From contig NZ_KL370758.1 in assembly GCF_000701265.1 (NCBI RefSeq), positions 9,091 to 44,149 on the forward strand: 35,059 nt of DNA, read 5' to 3'. The notes beneath the pieces are model-generated. The model did no database searches, had not been told where the DNA came from, and worked only from the letters and a program-made list of their open reading frames with translations. This document shows, piece by piece, positions 18,527 to 28,267 of the stretch (positions are counted from its first letter, which is position 1; every line of letters starts with the position of its first letter). This DNA comes from Legionella wadsworthii DSM 21896 = ATCC 33877 (GTDB lineage Bacteria; Pseudomonadota; Gammaproteobacteria; Legionellales; Legionellaceae). A program made the position numbers and the translations under genes.

Positions 18527-21500
18527 TCAATGATTTTTTGAAAGTCGACGTTCTTGCCATAATAAATACACCGCGGGAATAAGAATTAAGGTCAGTATGG
18601 TCGCACTCATCATACCCCCAATCATTGGCGCTGCAATACGCCGCATGACTTCAGAACCTGTCCCGCCAAAGAACATGATGGGTAACAAACCCCCGATAAT
18701 CGCAAACACCGTCATGAGTTTAGGCCGTAAACGCAATAAGGCCCCTTCAATCACTGCATCATGCAAGTCTTTGATGTTGAGTTTACGTTGTTCTTGGGCG
18801 GCTAACGCTTCATAACGCAACAGTGCATGATTGAGAAAAACAAGCATCACCACGGCAGTTTCTGTAGCCACCCCAGCAAGTGCAATAAACCCCACACCAA
18901 CAGCAACGGATAAATGATAGCCTAATAAATACAACAGCCAAATCCCTCCGATTAAGGCAAAGGGTAACGTTGCAAGAATAATCAATACTTCGGCTAAACG
19001 TCTAAAATTAAGATAAAGCAACAAAGCTATGATAAAAAGAGTCACAGGTGCAACTACTTGTAACCGCTCTTTGGCCCGCTCCAAATATTCATACTGTCCT
19101 GACCAACTTAGGGAATATCCTGCCGGCAATTTAAGCTTTTCCCCTAAGATTTGTTTCGCCTCATCGACATAGGAGGTTAAATCCCGTCCTGTAATATCCA
19201 CATAAACCCATCCATTTAAACGTGCATTTTCGCTTCGAATCATATCAGGACCTTCCGTGATGTCGACACGTGCAATTTCATTTAGAGGAATCGTTGCACC
19301 GGTTGCAGTCACAATGGGCAGCTCGCGTAATTTTTGTAATGAATCACGAATCTCTCGTGGGTAGCGCAAATTAACTGGGTAGCGTTCACGTCCTTCAACA
19401 GTCTGCGACACATTAAGCCCCCCTACTGCGGTTTCAATGAGTTCTTGAATCTCTGCAATATTTAATCCATAACGCGCTGCTTTTAATCGATTAATATCAA
19501 TGGTCACATAACGACTGGCAGAAACCCGCTCAGCAAAAACTGAAGCGGTGCCTGGAACTGTTTTAAGAATACGCTCTATTTGTTCACCCAGGGTCTGAAG
19601 AGTATTTAAGTCAGGGCCCGCGACCTTAATCCCTACAGGCGTTTTAATACCGGTTGCCAACATATCAATCCGGGTTCGAATCGGCATCACCCAAGCATTG
19701 GATAGCCCCGGTAATTGCAAACGAGTCTTTAATTCCTCTTTGATTTTCTCAAGGGTCATTCCCGGACGCCACGCCGTTTTAGGTTTAAATTGAATGGTTG
19801 TTTCAACCATCGACAAAGGGGCAGGATCGGTGGCGGTCTCAGCGCGGCCTATCTTACCAAATACGGTATCTACTTCAGGAGCCGTGCGAATGAGCTTATC
19901 AGTTTGTTGTAAAATTTCCTGCGCCTTCCCAACAGAAACTCCAGGGAAAGTGGTCGGCATATACAATAAATCACCCTCATCCAAATCCGGCATAAATTCC
20001 CCGCCTAAGCGGTTAATCGGCCAAAACCCAATGAGTAACACCACAAAAGCAATCACTAAGATTGTTTTAGGTCGTGTAAGGACTGCATGAATTGCAGGTC
20101 GATAGATTGCTGCCAAGAATCGGTTTAAAGGGTTTTCTTCTTCTTTTCTTATTTTACCGCGAATCAAATACCCCATTAGCACGGGAACCAAGGTTATTGA
20201 TAAGAAAGCAGAAGCAGCCATCGCATAAGTTTTCGTATAGGCCAGAGGCGAAAACATGCGCCCCTCTTGAGCTTGTAAGCTAAATACCGGCAAGAAACTG
20301 AAGGTAATAATCAGTAACGAAAAAAATAAGGGAGGTCCCACTTCAAGCGCTGCTTGCTCAATGATTTGCCAACGCGTTCGATTGTCAACGATGCTTTGAT
20401 GCTCCAAATGCTTATGAGCATTTTCAATCATCACAATGGCGGCATCAACCATGGCACCAATAGCAATTGCAATCCCTCCCAAGGACATGATATTGGCATT
20501 AATCCCTTGTAAATACATCACTGCAAAAGCGATCAAAATACCAATCGGTAAACTCACAATGATGATAAGAGAGGAGCGAAAATGAAACAAGAACACAATG
20601 CAGATAAGCGATACCACAATAAATTCTTCAATTAACTTATCATAAAGGGTATGAATGGCTCGCATGATGAGGCTTGAGCGGTCATAGGTGGTAATAAGTT
20701 CCACCCCTTTGGGCAAACTCGATTTCAATTGCGACAGCTTTTTCTTCACCTCAGCAATCGTATTCATCGCATTTTGTCCTTGTCGCATGACAATAATGCC
20801 GCCAACCACCTCCCCTTCGCCATTTAATTCTGTCAATCCACGACGCATTTGCGGCCCTAGCTGCACGAAAGCTACATCTTTTAATAAAATAGGGATGCCC
20901 TTTTTTCCTAAACCAACGGGTATTGTTTCAATATCTTTTATGGACTGGATGTACCCTTTAGCCCGCAGCATGTACTCGGCTTCCCCCATTTCAATCGAGG
21001 AGCCTCCTGCCTCTTTGTTGCCTTCTTGAATGGCTTTTTTTACTTGCTCCAACGTTAAGCCAAAGGCACGCAAGCGATTGGGCTCTAAAATAATTTGATA
21101 TTGTTTTACCATGCCGCCCGCAGTAGCGACTTCGGAGACCCCTGGTACTTTTTGTAACTCATATTTAAGAAACCAATTTTGAAAACTGGTTAATTGCGCC
21201 AAATCATGTTGGCCTGTTTTATCAACAAGCGCATATTCATAAACCCATCCCACACCAGTAGCATCAGGCCCCAAAGCCATTTGCGCACTAGGCGGCAGAC
21301 GGTTTGTAATTTGACTTAAATATTCCAAAACACGAGAACGTGCCCAATACAAATCTGTACCGTCTTTAAAGATAATGTAGACATACGACACACCAAAGCC
21401 TGACTCCCCGCGTACTGTAATTGCTCCTGGAACAGTAAGCATGGCGGTTGTTAAAGGATAGGTTACTTGATCTTCCACCACCTGAGGCGCTTGCCCCGGA

Positions 21501-21658
21501 TAATCCGTCTTAATAATCACCTGCACATCCGATAAATCAGGAATGGCATCAACCGGAGTGTTCTTAATAATGAACGAGCTGGACAACAGAATCAGTGCCA
21601 TTGTCAAGAGAATCAAAAAACGATTGTTTATGGACCAACGAATAATTCCGGCGATCAT
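18527..21658 (-). CDS. cusA: RND Cu(I)/Ag(I) efflux pump, HME4 type (CusA-like)
   Basis: 1043 aa with RND architecture (twelve helices, two periplasmic loops). The TM4 block reads AIAIGAMVDAAIVMIENAHK, the HME4 signature of Cu/Ag pumps, unlike the HME1 block of the pump at 11649-14777. RLGGEFMPDLDEGDLLYMP is the matching porter-domain motif. With CusB and CusC it exports Cu(I)/Ag(I) from the periplasm across the outer membrane, using proton import. AGGGAAATAAG precedes the ATG, nine bases after the cusB stop. It is the last gene of a five-gene copper operon. Confidence 0.94.
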   Translation of the reverse strand: MIAGIIRWSINNRFLILLTMALILLSSSFIIKNTPVDAIPDLSDVQVIIKTDYPGQAPQVVEDQVTYPLTTAMLTVPGAITVRGESGFGVSYVYIIFKDGTDLYWARSRVLEYLSQITNRLPPSAQMALGPDATGVGWVYEYALVDKTGQHDLAQLTSFQNWFLKYELQKVPGVSEVATAGGMVKQYQIILEPNRLRAFGLTLEQVKKAIQEGNKEAGGSSIEMGEAEYMLRAKGYIQSIKDIETIPVGLGKKGIPILLKDVAFVQLGPQMRRGLTELNGEGEVVGGIIVMRQGQNAMNTIAEVKKKLSQLKSSLPKGVELITTYDRSSLIMRAIHTLYDKLIEEFIVVSLICIVFLFHFRSSLIIIVSLPIGILIAFAVMYLQGINANIMSLGGIAIAIGAMVDAAIVMIENAHKHLEHQSIVDNRTRWQIIEQAALEVGPPLFFSLLIITFSFLPVFSLQAQEGRMFSPLAYTKTYAMAASAFLSITLVPVLMGYLIRGKIRKEEENPLNRFLAAIYRPAIHAVLTRPKTILVIAFVVLLIGFWPINRLGGEFMPDLDEGDLLYMPTTFPGVSVGKAQEILQQTDKLIRTAPEVDTVFGKIGRAETATDPAPLSMVETTIQFKPKTAWRPGMTLEKIKEELKTRLQLPGLSNAWVMPIRTRIDMLATGIKTPVGIKVAGPDLNTLQTLGEQIERILKTVPGTASVFAERVSASRYVTIDINRLKAARYGLNIAEIQELIETAVGGLNVSQTVEGRERYPVNLRYPREIRDSLQKLRELPIVTATGATIPLNEIARVDITEGPDMIRSENARLNGWVYVDITGRDLTSYVDEAKQILGEKLKLPAGYSLSWSGQYEYLERAKERLQVVAPVTLFIIALLLYLNFRRLAEVLIILATLPFALIGGIWLLYLLGYHLSVAVGVGFIALAGVATETAVVMLVFLNHALLRYEALAAQEQRKLNIKDLHDAVIEGALLRLRPKLMTVFAIIGGLLPIMFFGGTGSEVMRRIAAPMIGGMMSATILTLILIPAVYLLWQERRLSKNH

Positions 21659-21667
21659 CTTATTTCC

Positions 21668-23101
21668 CTAATTCATTTTACGCAGGTCAACAAGGATAAA
21701 CTGCTGACCTTCTTTTTTTAGTGAAAAGGACACTTTATCATTGACTTTAAACTTCTGTAATGGAACTTGTTTATCAACTGAAAAATCCATGCTCATCGCA
21801 GGCCATCCCAAATCAGCAATCGCTTCATGGTTTAAAGTAACGACTCTTTTCGTTAGGTCAATGGACTGAATCACCCCTCGCCCTTTAATTTTAGTTGGTG
21901 TGGTTTTTACCTCTTTCTTGGTATCAAGACGCTCAAGGCCTGCTTTTAAATTGCTTTCTGAATCAATTAAAAATTGACCTGAAGTGACTACACATTCACC
22001 CCTTTTAAGTCCAGATAGAATTTCAATACGTCCATCTGATTCAATTCCAGTAGTCACCTTACGAACCTGAAAACGGCCATCGCCTAAGGAAACAATAACC
22101 CGATCGCCTTTAGAACTTCGAATCAGTGCTTCAATGGGGATGCTCAGCGTATTGAGTTTGGGATTAACCTCCAAGGAAACCGTAGCATACATATTAGGCT
22201 TTAACAGGGTATTTGGATTTTCAAAAAGAAACCGGACTTTAAGGGTGCGCGTCGTGGGGTTCACTTCTGGATAAACATATTCTACTTGTCCTTCCCAACG
22301 TTTCCCTGGAAAAGCGGCCAGAGTTGCAATGGCTTTACCTCCTACTTTCACACTATTGGCTTCTTCTTCAAACACCTCAGCCATGATCCAAATCTTGGAC
22401 AAGTCAACAATATTCATCATTTCGGTGTCCGGAGTAACATACATGCCTTCCCTGACCTTTAAATCCACAACCACACCATTTTGATGCGGATAAATATCAA
22501 TCAATTGATTGGCTTTATGGGTGGTTTTTAATTGCTGAATTTGTTCTTCATCAATGTGAAACGTTTGCAATTTTTTATAGGAAGCATCGATTAATGCCTT
22601 ATTTTTACTGTCTAAGGCAATTAAAAATTCTTCTTGCGCATTAGTGAGTATCGGTGAATATAATTGCATCACTACTTGATGACGATGAACTACATCACCT
22701 ACTGCTTTAACAAACAATTTTTTGATCCACCCATTCGCATAAGTATGAATGTGACTGATTTCATTCTCATTAGGCGTCACATAACCCACAGTTTCAATTT
22801 GCCTGCTTAACGAGCCTTGTCTCACTTGCGCGATTCGTATACCTAAATTATTAATTACGGTTGGAGAAATAAGAACACCTGATTCATCGGTCGTCCCACC
22901 CTCACTAAAGACAGGAACAAGCGCCATCCCCATGCGCGATTTACCGGCTTTTGGGTAGTGAATTTGTGGCTCCATGGGATCAATCCAATACAAAGGCTTT
23001 TTTGGGGATGAACTAGGCGAGAGTGAGTAACGCCCAATAATCACTCCAAGGATTATTGAAATTAAAATTAATCCGGCAATTGAGAGTCTACTTTTATTCA
23101 T
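21668..23101 (-). CDS. cusB: Cus-type membrane-fusion protein with C-terminal CusF-like domain (CusB)
   Basis: 477 aa. An N-terminal membrane anchor or uncleaved signal (7-27) is followed by a heavy-metal-binding motif (YWIDPMEPQIHYPKAGKSRM and GMALVPVF, about 38-68). The adaptor core follows, with a lipoyl/barrel-sandwich region, an alpha-helical hairpin (about 145-205) and beta-barrel. The last 75 residues resemble CusF: GVIQSIDLTKRVVTLNHEAI, then W-P-A-M-S-M. This retains the His, Trp and two Met residues that bind Cu(I)/Ag(I) in CusF. Donor and adaptor are therefore fused in one chain, and no separate cusF is visible. The start overlaps the cusC stop as ATGA. Confidence 0.93.
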   Translation of the reverse strand: MNKSRLSIAGLILISIILGVIIGRYSLSPSSSPKKPLYWIDPMEPQIHYPKAGKSRMGMALVPVFSEGGTTDESGVLISPTVINNLGIRIAQVRQGSLSRQIETVGYVTPNENEISHIHTYANGWIKKLFVKAVGDVVHRHQVVMQLYSPILTNAQEEFLIALDSKNKALIDASYKKLQTFHIDEEQIQQLKTTHKANQLIDIYPHQNGVVVDLKVREGMYVTPDTEMMNIVDLSKIWIMAEVFEEEANSVKVGGKAIATLAAFPGKRWEGQVEYVYPEVNPTTRTLKVRFLFENPNTLLKPNMYATVSLEVNPKLNTLSIPIEALIRSSKGDRVIVSLGDGRFQVRKVTTGIESDGRIEILSGLKRGECVVTSGQFLIDSESNLKAGLERLDTKKEVKTTPTKIKGRGVIQSIDLTKRVVTLNHEAIADLGWPAMSMDFSVDKQVPLQKFKVNDKVSFSLKKEGQQFILVDLRKMN

Positions 23102-24345
23102 ATGGTCACTCCTTCCAAATACAGCAAGGCAACACGTGCTTTCATTTTCTCAATAAGCACTTGCAATTGTTCTTGCCGAATATCCAACTCATTACTGTAA
23201 GCACGCAACACAGTGTTCATCTCAACCGTGGCATTTTGATAAGCAAGCAATGAAGCCTTTGCATTTTGCTTTGCTTCGGGAAGTATTTGCTGTTGATAAA
23301 TGCGTTCTCGTTGTGACAATTTCTCCCAAATCGCATACTGCCCCTGAAGCTCCTTTAATAAATCACGATAATGAATGGCTCTATCTAAATGAGACGCTTG
23401 CAACCGATAGACACTAGCCTGAAATTGCTTGTCCTGACGCTTACCAGGAAAAAGGGGTAAATCAACGGTGACTTGCGCGGTGAGCATGTCCGATCGCGGC
23501 ATGCCATTGGGCATCTGACCTTGACGAAAACCATAACTGGCGCCTAAGAGCCAACCAGGCTTGTATTGCTCTTTTGCCAAGGCCACCTCTTGACGAGCAG
23601 CTTCAATAGTTGCGCTATCAATTTGAATCAAAGGATGCTTTGTTAAGCGTTGTTGTAAAATAAGACGGGAAGGTGGTTTTAACCAGAAAGGTAAGTTTTC
23701 AGATAGATTGCGCTGCGCTTCCTGCTGACCGATAAAACGCCCTAATTGGGCCCGTAACACATCGATTCGCTGCTCGATTTGCAACTCTTGATTGGACAAA
23801 CGAGACAATTCCACCTGTACTTGCAATACATCCGATTGATTGGTCTTTCCTACGCCATATTGAGACTCACTGACTTTAAGTAAGCGTCGATAGATTTTTT
23901 GGTTATCGTGAATAATCGCCAAAGCCTCATTCCAATAATACAGATCAAGCCAGGTTTCACGCACATTCCGAAGTAAAAGAGAGATTTGCTCTCTTACTTT
24001 TCTATGTTCAGCTGTAGCTAAAGCTTTTGTCTGCTTGGATTTAATTGCTAAAGAGTGGCCTCGAGGAAATTGTTGCTGCACCCCTATCGCAAGCATCGTC
24101 ATTTCATCTTGAGTGAAACTAAATGAATTGGTGGGAACATTAATAACACCTGCCGTGAGTTGCGGATCAGAGAGTTGTCCCTCCGCAATGGATTGCTGGT
24201 GTAACCCGCCTGCTTTTGCTTTAAGTTGCTGGATTTCAGGGGATAAATTCAGTGCCAAATGCTCAGCCTCCCCAATGCTCAATGGTTTTGCTTGAGCAAA
24301 CGAATAAAAACAAAGAAAACAGATTACGATATGTGTTTTTATCAT
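23098..24345 (-). CDS. cusC: Outer-membrane efflux protein, TolC family (CusC-like)
   Basis: 415 aa with a signal peptide (1-19, ending AQA-K). Two OEP repeats of long helices follow; the opening [20 protein letters not shown] is typical. The ATG overlaps the copA stop and the gene's own stop overlaps the cusB start, both as ATGA, so copA, cusC and cusB are translationally coupled. It should supply the outer-membrane channel of the Cus tripartite pump. It is only distantly similar to the other TolC-family gene at 9154, in line with two separate RND systems. Confidence 0.9.
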   Translation of the reverse strand: MIKTHIVICFLCFYSFAQAKPLSIGEAEHLALNLSPEIQQLKAKAGGLHQQSIAEGQLSDPQLTAGVINVPTNSFSFTQDEMTMLAIGVQQQFPRGHSLAIKSKQTKALATAEHRKVREQISLLLRNVRETWLDLYYWNEALAIIHDNQKIYRRLLKVSESQYGVGKTNQSDVLQVQVELSRLSNQELQIEQRIDVLRAQLGRFIGQQEAQRNLSENLPFWLKPPSRLILQQRLTKHPLIQIDSATIEAARQEVALAKEQYKPGWLLGASYGFRQGQMPNGMPRSDMLTAQVTVDLPLFPGKRQDKQFQASVYRLQASHLDRAIHYRDLLKELQGQYAIWEKLSQRERIYQQQILPEAKQNAKASLLAYQNATVEMNTVLRAYSNELDIRQEQLQVLIEKMKARVALLYLEGVTI

Positions 24346-26567
24346 TGTTTTTCACTTTTTAGTTTAAGGCCGCGCAATCGCAGTGCATTACCAATCACTG
24401 AAACAGAACTCAAGGACATCGCAGCCGCGGCAATGATGGGACTTAACAGTAATCCTGTCATTGGATACAACACCCCAGCAGCTATTGGTACCCCTAAGCC
24501 ATTATAAATAAATGCAAAGAATAAATTTTGGCGAATATTACTCATCGTTGCTTTCGATAATTGACGTGCTTTAAGAATTCCCTCCAAATTGCCATGCAAT
24601 AAAGTAATGCCAGCACTTTCAATCGCGACATCAGTACCTGTTCCCATCGCTATACCCACATCTGCCTCTGACAGTGCAGGAGCATCGTTGACTCCATCCC
24701 CTGCCATGGCCACCACGAATCCTTTATTTTTTAATTCACGCACGCGCCTGCTCTTCTCTTCAGGCATCACTTCTGCCAGAACATTCTTGATACCCAGCGT
24801 GTTTGCCACGCTCAAGGCAGTTTTTTTACTGTCTCCAGTGAGCATATAGAGTTCGATTCCACTTCGATGCAATTCATTAATGACGAGTGCGGTATTGGAT
24901 TTAATGGGATCTTCCACGACCAAAATCGCAGCCATTACCCCATCCACTGCCACAAACACAACCGTGGTACCCTGAGCACGCGCCTCATCGGCTTTTTTTA
25001 TGAGTTCAGAATTATCCTTGATGCCAGACTCTTGCATGAATCGAAGAGAACCTATGACCACTTGATGGCCATCCACAACACCCGTAACGCCTTTGCCTGT
25101 TGGGGCATTAAATTGCGCTACACCGGTAAAAGACAGTTGCTGCTTTTTTGCGCCAGCGACAATTGCCTGGGCCAGTGGGTGTTCACTCTGATGTTCGACC
25201 GAAGCAGCCATTGTCAGTACTTCGTTCTCATTGAATGCTTCATCAGTCACAATGCGAGTGAGTACAGGTCGCCCTTGCGTCAATGTTCCTGTTTTATCCA
25301 CAACCAGCACATTGACTTTCTCCATCTCTTCCAAGGCTTGGGCATTTTTAATCAAAACACCCGCGCGTGCGCCCTGCCCTACCCCAATCATAATCGACAT
25401 CGGTGTTGCCAAGCCCAGGGCACAGGGGCACGCAATAATAAGAACGGATACTGCCGCAATCAAACCATAACTCAATGACGGTTGTGGTCCTACTAATGCC
25501 CATATAATAAAAGCAAACACCGCAATTAAGAGTACGACGGGCACAAACCAACCGGATACTTGATCTGCTAAACGCGCAATAGGGGCACGGCTTCGTTGGG
25601 CATCACTCACCATCTGCACAATGCGTGAGAGCATGGTATCACTACCCACGTGCAAGGCTTTCATGACAAAGCTTCCCATTTGGTTCATCGTAGCCCCAAT
25701 GGCTTTGGCACCAACCTCTTTGCTCACAGGCATGGGCTCACCCGTCACCATCGACTCATCGATATAACTTTGTCCTTCCATCACTTCACCATCTACCGGT
25801 ACTTTTTCACCAGGTCGTACCCGCAATAAATCATCTACTTCGACTTTATCCAGAGAGACTTCTTCTTCAAGGCCGTCTGTTCCAATGCGGTGTGCACTTT
25901 CTGGAGCGAGACTCAATAAAGCGCGAATCGCACTTCCTGTCTGTTGCCGTGCTTTTAATTCCAGAACTTGACCTAACAAAACCAAAGTTGTAATCACTGC
26001 CGCTGCTTCAAAATATACGTCAACGAAACCTTCTGCATTTTTAAATGCAGCTGGAAACAGTCCGGGCACTAATGCCGCCACCATGCTATAAGCCCAAGAG
26101 ACACCAATACCCATAGCAATTAAAGTAAACATATTAAGTTGACGCGTTTTAAGTGACTGATAACCTCGTTGAAAAAAAGGCAGACCACACCATAAAACGA
26201 CAGGTGTTGCTAACACAAGCTGCAGCCAGGTTGATAAACTTGCGGGAATAGTATGCACTATAAAATGACCACCCATCTCCAAGAAAAACAAGGGTGAAGT
26301 CAAGATAAGGGCTATCCAAAAACGCCGCCTCATATCCAGGTACTCTGCATTCACTTCCTCTTCAACCCCCACTGTTTCTGGTTCTAACGCCATGCCGCAA
26401 ATTGGGCAATTTCCGGGTCGATTTTGGCGTATTTCTGGATGCATGGGGCAAATATAAAAACCACTTGATTTTGTTATCTCTGAATCTTTTAGTGCGTGGG
26501 GTTTATGGCAACATGCAGCCGCGTGCGTGGCGTGATGTCCTTTATGATGCTGATGATTGTTCTCCAT
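24342..26567 (-). CDS. copA: Cu(I)-exporting P1B-type ATPase (CopA) with HMBD-type N-terminus
   Basis: 741 aa. The N-terminus is His/Cys-rich ([20 protein letters not shown], 5-24) followed by a heavy-metal-binding domain [10 protein letters not shown] with PICGM (38-59), not the usual ferredoxin-like CxxC domain. Then the TGEP actuator loop, CPC (380-382), DKTGTLT (D424), SEHP and GDGVND. The last helices carry YNGLG and [12 protein letters not shown], the Asn-Tyr and Met-x-x-Ser-Ser signatures of Cu(I) pumps (P1B-1). It moves cytosolic Cu(I) to the periplasm, where CusCBA can take over. The start lies 7 bp after csoR. Confidence 0.94.
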   Translation of the reverse strand: MENNHQHHKGHHATHAAACCHKPHALKDSEITKSSGFYICPMHPEIRQNRPGNCPICGMALEPETVGVEEEVNAEYLDMRRRFWIALILTSPLFFLEMGGHFIVHTIPASLSTWLQLVLATPVVLWCGLPFFQRGYQSLKTRQLNMFTLIAMGIGVSWAYSMVAALVPGLFPAAFKNAEGFVDVYFEAAAVITTLVLLGQVLELKARQQTGSAIRALLSLAPESAHRIGTDGLEEEVSLDKVEVDDLLRVRPGEKVPVDGEVMEGQSYIDESMVTGEPMPVSKEVGAKAIGATMNQMGSFVMKALHVGSDTMLSRIVQMVSDAQRSRAPIARLADQVSGWFVPVVLLIAVFAFIIWALVGPQPSLSYGLIAAVSVLIIACPCALGLATPMSIMIGVGQGARAGVLIKNAQALEEMEKVNVLVVDKTGTLTQGRPVLTRIVTDEAFNENEVLTMAASVEHQSEHPLAQAIVAGAKKQQLSFTGVAQFNAPTGKGVTGVVDGHQVVIGSLRFMQESGIKDNSELIKKADEARAQGTTVVFVAVDGVMAAILVVEDPIKSNTALVINELHRSGIELYMLTGDSKKTALSVANTLGIKNVLAEVMPEEKSRRVRELKNKGFVVAMAGDGVNDAPALSEADVGIAMGTGTDVAIESAGITLLHGNLEGILKARQLSKATMSNIRQNLFFAFIYNGLGVPIAAGVLYPMTGLLLSPIIAAAAMSLSSVSVIGNALRLRGLKLKSEKQ

Positions 26568-26574
26568 AGTGCAC

Positions 26575-26850
26575 CTATTCGTATTTTTTTAATAATGCAA
26601 TAATTTCATTTAACTTTTGGTCACGCATCGCCTCATCACTTAATGTGGCAATATGACCAAGACACCCCTTAATGTGCGTATCTAAGACACTCAATTCAAT
26701 GGTTTTTAATGCACTACGCGCCGCACGAATTTGCGTCAAAATGTCAATACAATAGCGCTTGTCTTCAATCATGCGTTTAATGCCTTCAAGTTGGCCAATT
26801 GCTCGATTTAAGCGATGCAACTCTTTTTCGTGGGTTGAGTGATCAATCAT
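26575..26850 (-). CDS. csoR: CsoR-family copper-sensing repressor
   Basis: 91 aa, all-helical family (DUF156). C34, H59 and C63 reproduce the Cu(I) ligand spacing of CsoR (Cys, 25 residues, His, 4 residues, Cys); RcnR-type nickel sensors would have His in place of the second Cys. Copper binding should release DNA and induce csoR-copA-cusCBA. GGAGGACATA precedes the ATG. Two overlapping dyads with CCC/GGG cores lie between the -35 box and the ribosome-binding site, suggesting direct autoregulation. FrmR/CstR-like sensors are less likely because of the His-x3-Cys. Confidence 0.92.
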   Translation of the reverse strand: MIDHSTHEKELHRLNRAIGQLEGIKRMIEDKRYCIDILTQIRAARSALKTIELSVLDTHIKGCLGHIATLSDEAMRDQKLNEIIALLKKYE

Positions 26851-26860
26851 TATGTCCTCC

Positions 26861-26901
26861 TATACCCCTATAGGTATATACCCTAAATAGGTATAAGTCA
26901 A
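26861..26901 (-). promoter_or_regulatory. csoR-copA-cus promoter with two overlapping CsoR-like operators
   Basis: Plus-strand coordinates: dyads TATACCCCTATAGGTATA (26861-26878) and TATACCCTAAATAGGTATA (26877-26895). On the minus strand TTGACT (26901-26896) is followed after 17 bp by TATACC (26878-26873), or after 15 bp by TATATA. The dyads fill the spacer, the -10 box and the start-site region, leaving only the ribosome-binding site outside. The C-tract/G-tract form fits known CsoR operators. Confidence 0.75.
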
Positions 26902-27205
26902 CGTTTCACCCCAAATTATTTAAACACATTAATTCTTTAGCTTGTGTATTCAACTCGGAGCCAAATCCAATCAAGTAGTAGGTATTGTTGGAGGAGAATT
27001 GAAGATAAAAATAGAGGCTTCTTCTCAATATGGAATTAGTGCTAAATCTCGCCTCTTTATTTAAAGTTAAAGGTCAAATCAAAATAAAACGAGGCCTTAA
27101 GTCTCGGCATAAGATCATTGAAGTCATTGGTTGTGGTGTTGATGCGATTTAGTTAATAGTTGATTGATAACTGATACTTATTTTTATGGTTTCTTATTTA
27201 TCTGA
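26902..27205. other. Intergenic region between the copper and HEPN/MNT modules
   Basis: Divergent promoters bound this stretch. A plus-strand frame of 40 aa (ATG 27030, stop 27152; MELVLNLASLFKVKGQ start) lacks a good ribosome-binding site and has no known relative. GAGGC near 27013 and GCCTC near 27050 could pair across about 30 bases, and CGAG...CTCG occurs near 27095. None of these is convincing as a gene or terminator. Confidence 0.35.
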
Positions 27206-27255
27206 TTGAATGGTGTAGCTTTTTAGGCTATGATTGAAGCTTGATTGGCTTCAAT
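27206..27255 (+). promoter_or_regulatory. Promoter and palindromic operator of the MNT/HEPN pair
   Basis: TTGAAT (27206-27211) and TATGAT (27229-27234) are 17 bp apart. A perfect inverted repeat, ATTGAAGC (27233-27240) and GCTTCAAT (27248-27255) with a seven-base centre, starts inside the -10 box and covers the expected transcription start, ending ten bases before the ATG. The first gene carries its own DNA-binding domain, so autorepression is the natural reading. Confidence 0.65.
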
Positions 27256-27264
27256 ATAAAAATC

Positions 27265-27843
27265 ATGTTTGATACTTCAATATTATTTTCTGAATATCGT
27301 CGACGTGTGCTAGCGCTTTTATTGCTTCATCCTGATGAGCGTTATCATGTCCGAGAGATTGCACGGTTAACGAATACCACTGCAGGTACACTTCATCGAG
27401 AACTATCTAAACTTGCTCAATCTAAAGTACTTCTACGCGAGCAGAGTGGTAATCAAGTTTACTATCAAGCAAATCGAAATTTTCCTATTTATATGGAGCT
27501 TGCTAGCATTTTAAAGAAAACGTCTGGTTTGGTGGATGTGTTGTTTGATTTTTTAACACCATTAGCTGAAAAAATTGAAGTGGCTTTTGTTTTTGGTTCT
27601 GTGGCCAAAGGAACAGAAAACCTAGGAAGTGATATTGATGTGCTTATTATTGGTGAGATTGATTTTACAGAAGTAGTTGCGGCTCTTTATGCTGCTCAAG
27701 CTAGTTTAGGGCGAGAAATTAACCCCAAAATATATTCCAGAGAACAATGGAATACATCTTTACAAAAACAAGACCTTTTCATTCAGGAGATTTTAAATAA
27801 TCCCAAATTATTTATTATGGGAGCTCTGCATGATCTTGAATAA
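27265..27843 (+). CDS. HTH-nucleotidyltransferase fusion (MNT-type antitoxin)
   Basis: 192 aa from the ATG at 27265; an earlier TTG at 27241 lies within the operator. Residues 1-90 are a winged helix-turn-helix of the MarR/ArsR style (HVREIARLTNTTAGTLHREL). Residues about 95-192 are a minimal nucleotidyltransferase with G111-S112 and D123-x-D125 (FGSVAKGTENLGSDIDVLI), so the catalytic core is intact. In HEPN/MNT systems the MNT partner neutralises the HEPN RNase, in some cases by AMPylating it. The fused HTH would let it repress its own promoter. It overlaps the HEPN gene by 14 bp. Confidence 0.85.
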   Translation: MFDTSILFSEYRRRVLALLLLHPDERYHVREIARLTNTTAGTLHRELSKLAQSKVLLREQSGNQVYYQANRNFPIYMELASILKKTSGLVDVLFDFLTPLAEKIEVAFVFGSVAKGTENLGSDIDVLIIGEIDFTEVVAALYAAQASLGREINPKIYSREQWNTSLQKQDLFIQEILNNPKLFIMGALHDLE

Positions 27844-28267
27844 CTTAATTGGTATCAGTTTGGAAAAAATACCGTCTCATCCAGATACAATAAAACGACT
27901 TTTGCATGCTGCTGAACGTAATATTGTAGATTCAAAAATTGACTTAGTCAGCGCGGAGAATCGCTTTGATGCTGCCTATAAAGCAATTATGCAAATAGCA
28001 AATGCAGCACTTCAATCTCATGGATATCGAACCTTGACCTCTAAACCAGGACATCATCAAACAATGATCCAGTTATTGCCCCAGACTTTAGGTATTGATA
28101 AAAAAACAGTAATTATATTGGATGCTATGCGTAAACAACGCAATATTGTGGATTATTCTGGCGATATTATTCCTGAGAGTGCAGTAATAACTTGTATTGT
28201 TCAAGCAGAAGCATTATTAAAACATTTTAAAAAATGGCTGAGTGTTAATGATGGAACACAACCGTGA
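27830..28267 (+). CDS. HEPN-domain protein (toxin partner)
   Basis: 145 aa, all-helical. The region DAMRKQRNIVDYSGD (about 98-112) corresponds to the HEPN active-site motif; here R104 is followed four residues later by Tyr109 where the classical Rx4-6H motif has His. FDAAYKAIMQIANAAL (46-61) is the conserved first-helix region of the family. Classical HEPN toxins are metal-independent RNases; the Tyr variant may be weaker or regulatory. Its gene overlaps the MNT gene by 14 bp, the usual arrangement of such pairs. Confidence 0.75.
   Translation: MILNNLIGISLEKIPSHPDTIKRLLHAAERNIVDSKIDLVSAENRFDAAYKAIMQIANAALQSHGYRTLTSKPGHHQTMIQLLPQTLGIDKKTVIILDAMRKQRNIVDYSGDIIPESAVITCIVQAEALLKHFKKWLSVNDGTQP

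Noticed and set aside
24867..25478. Long plus-strand frame (203 codons) opposite copA
   Set aside because: It is a shadow of the copA coding sequence; the composition (His/Arg/Cys-rich, no fold) is that of an antisense frame.
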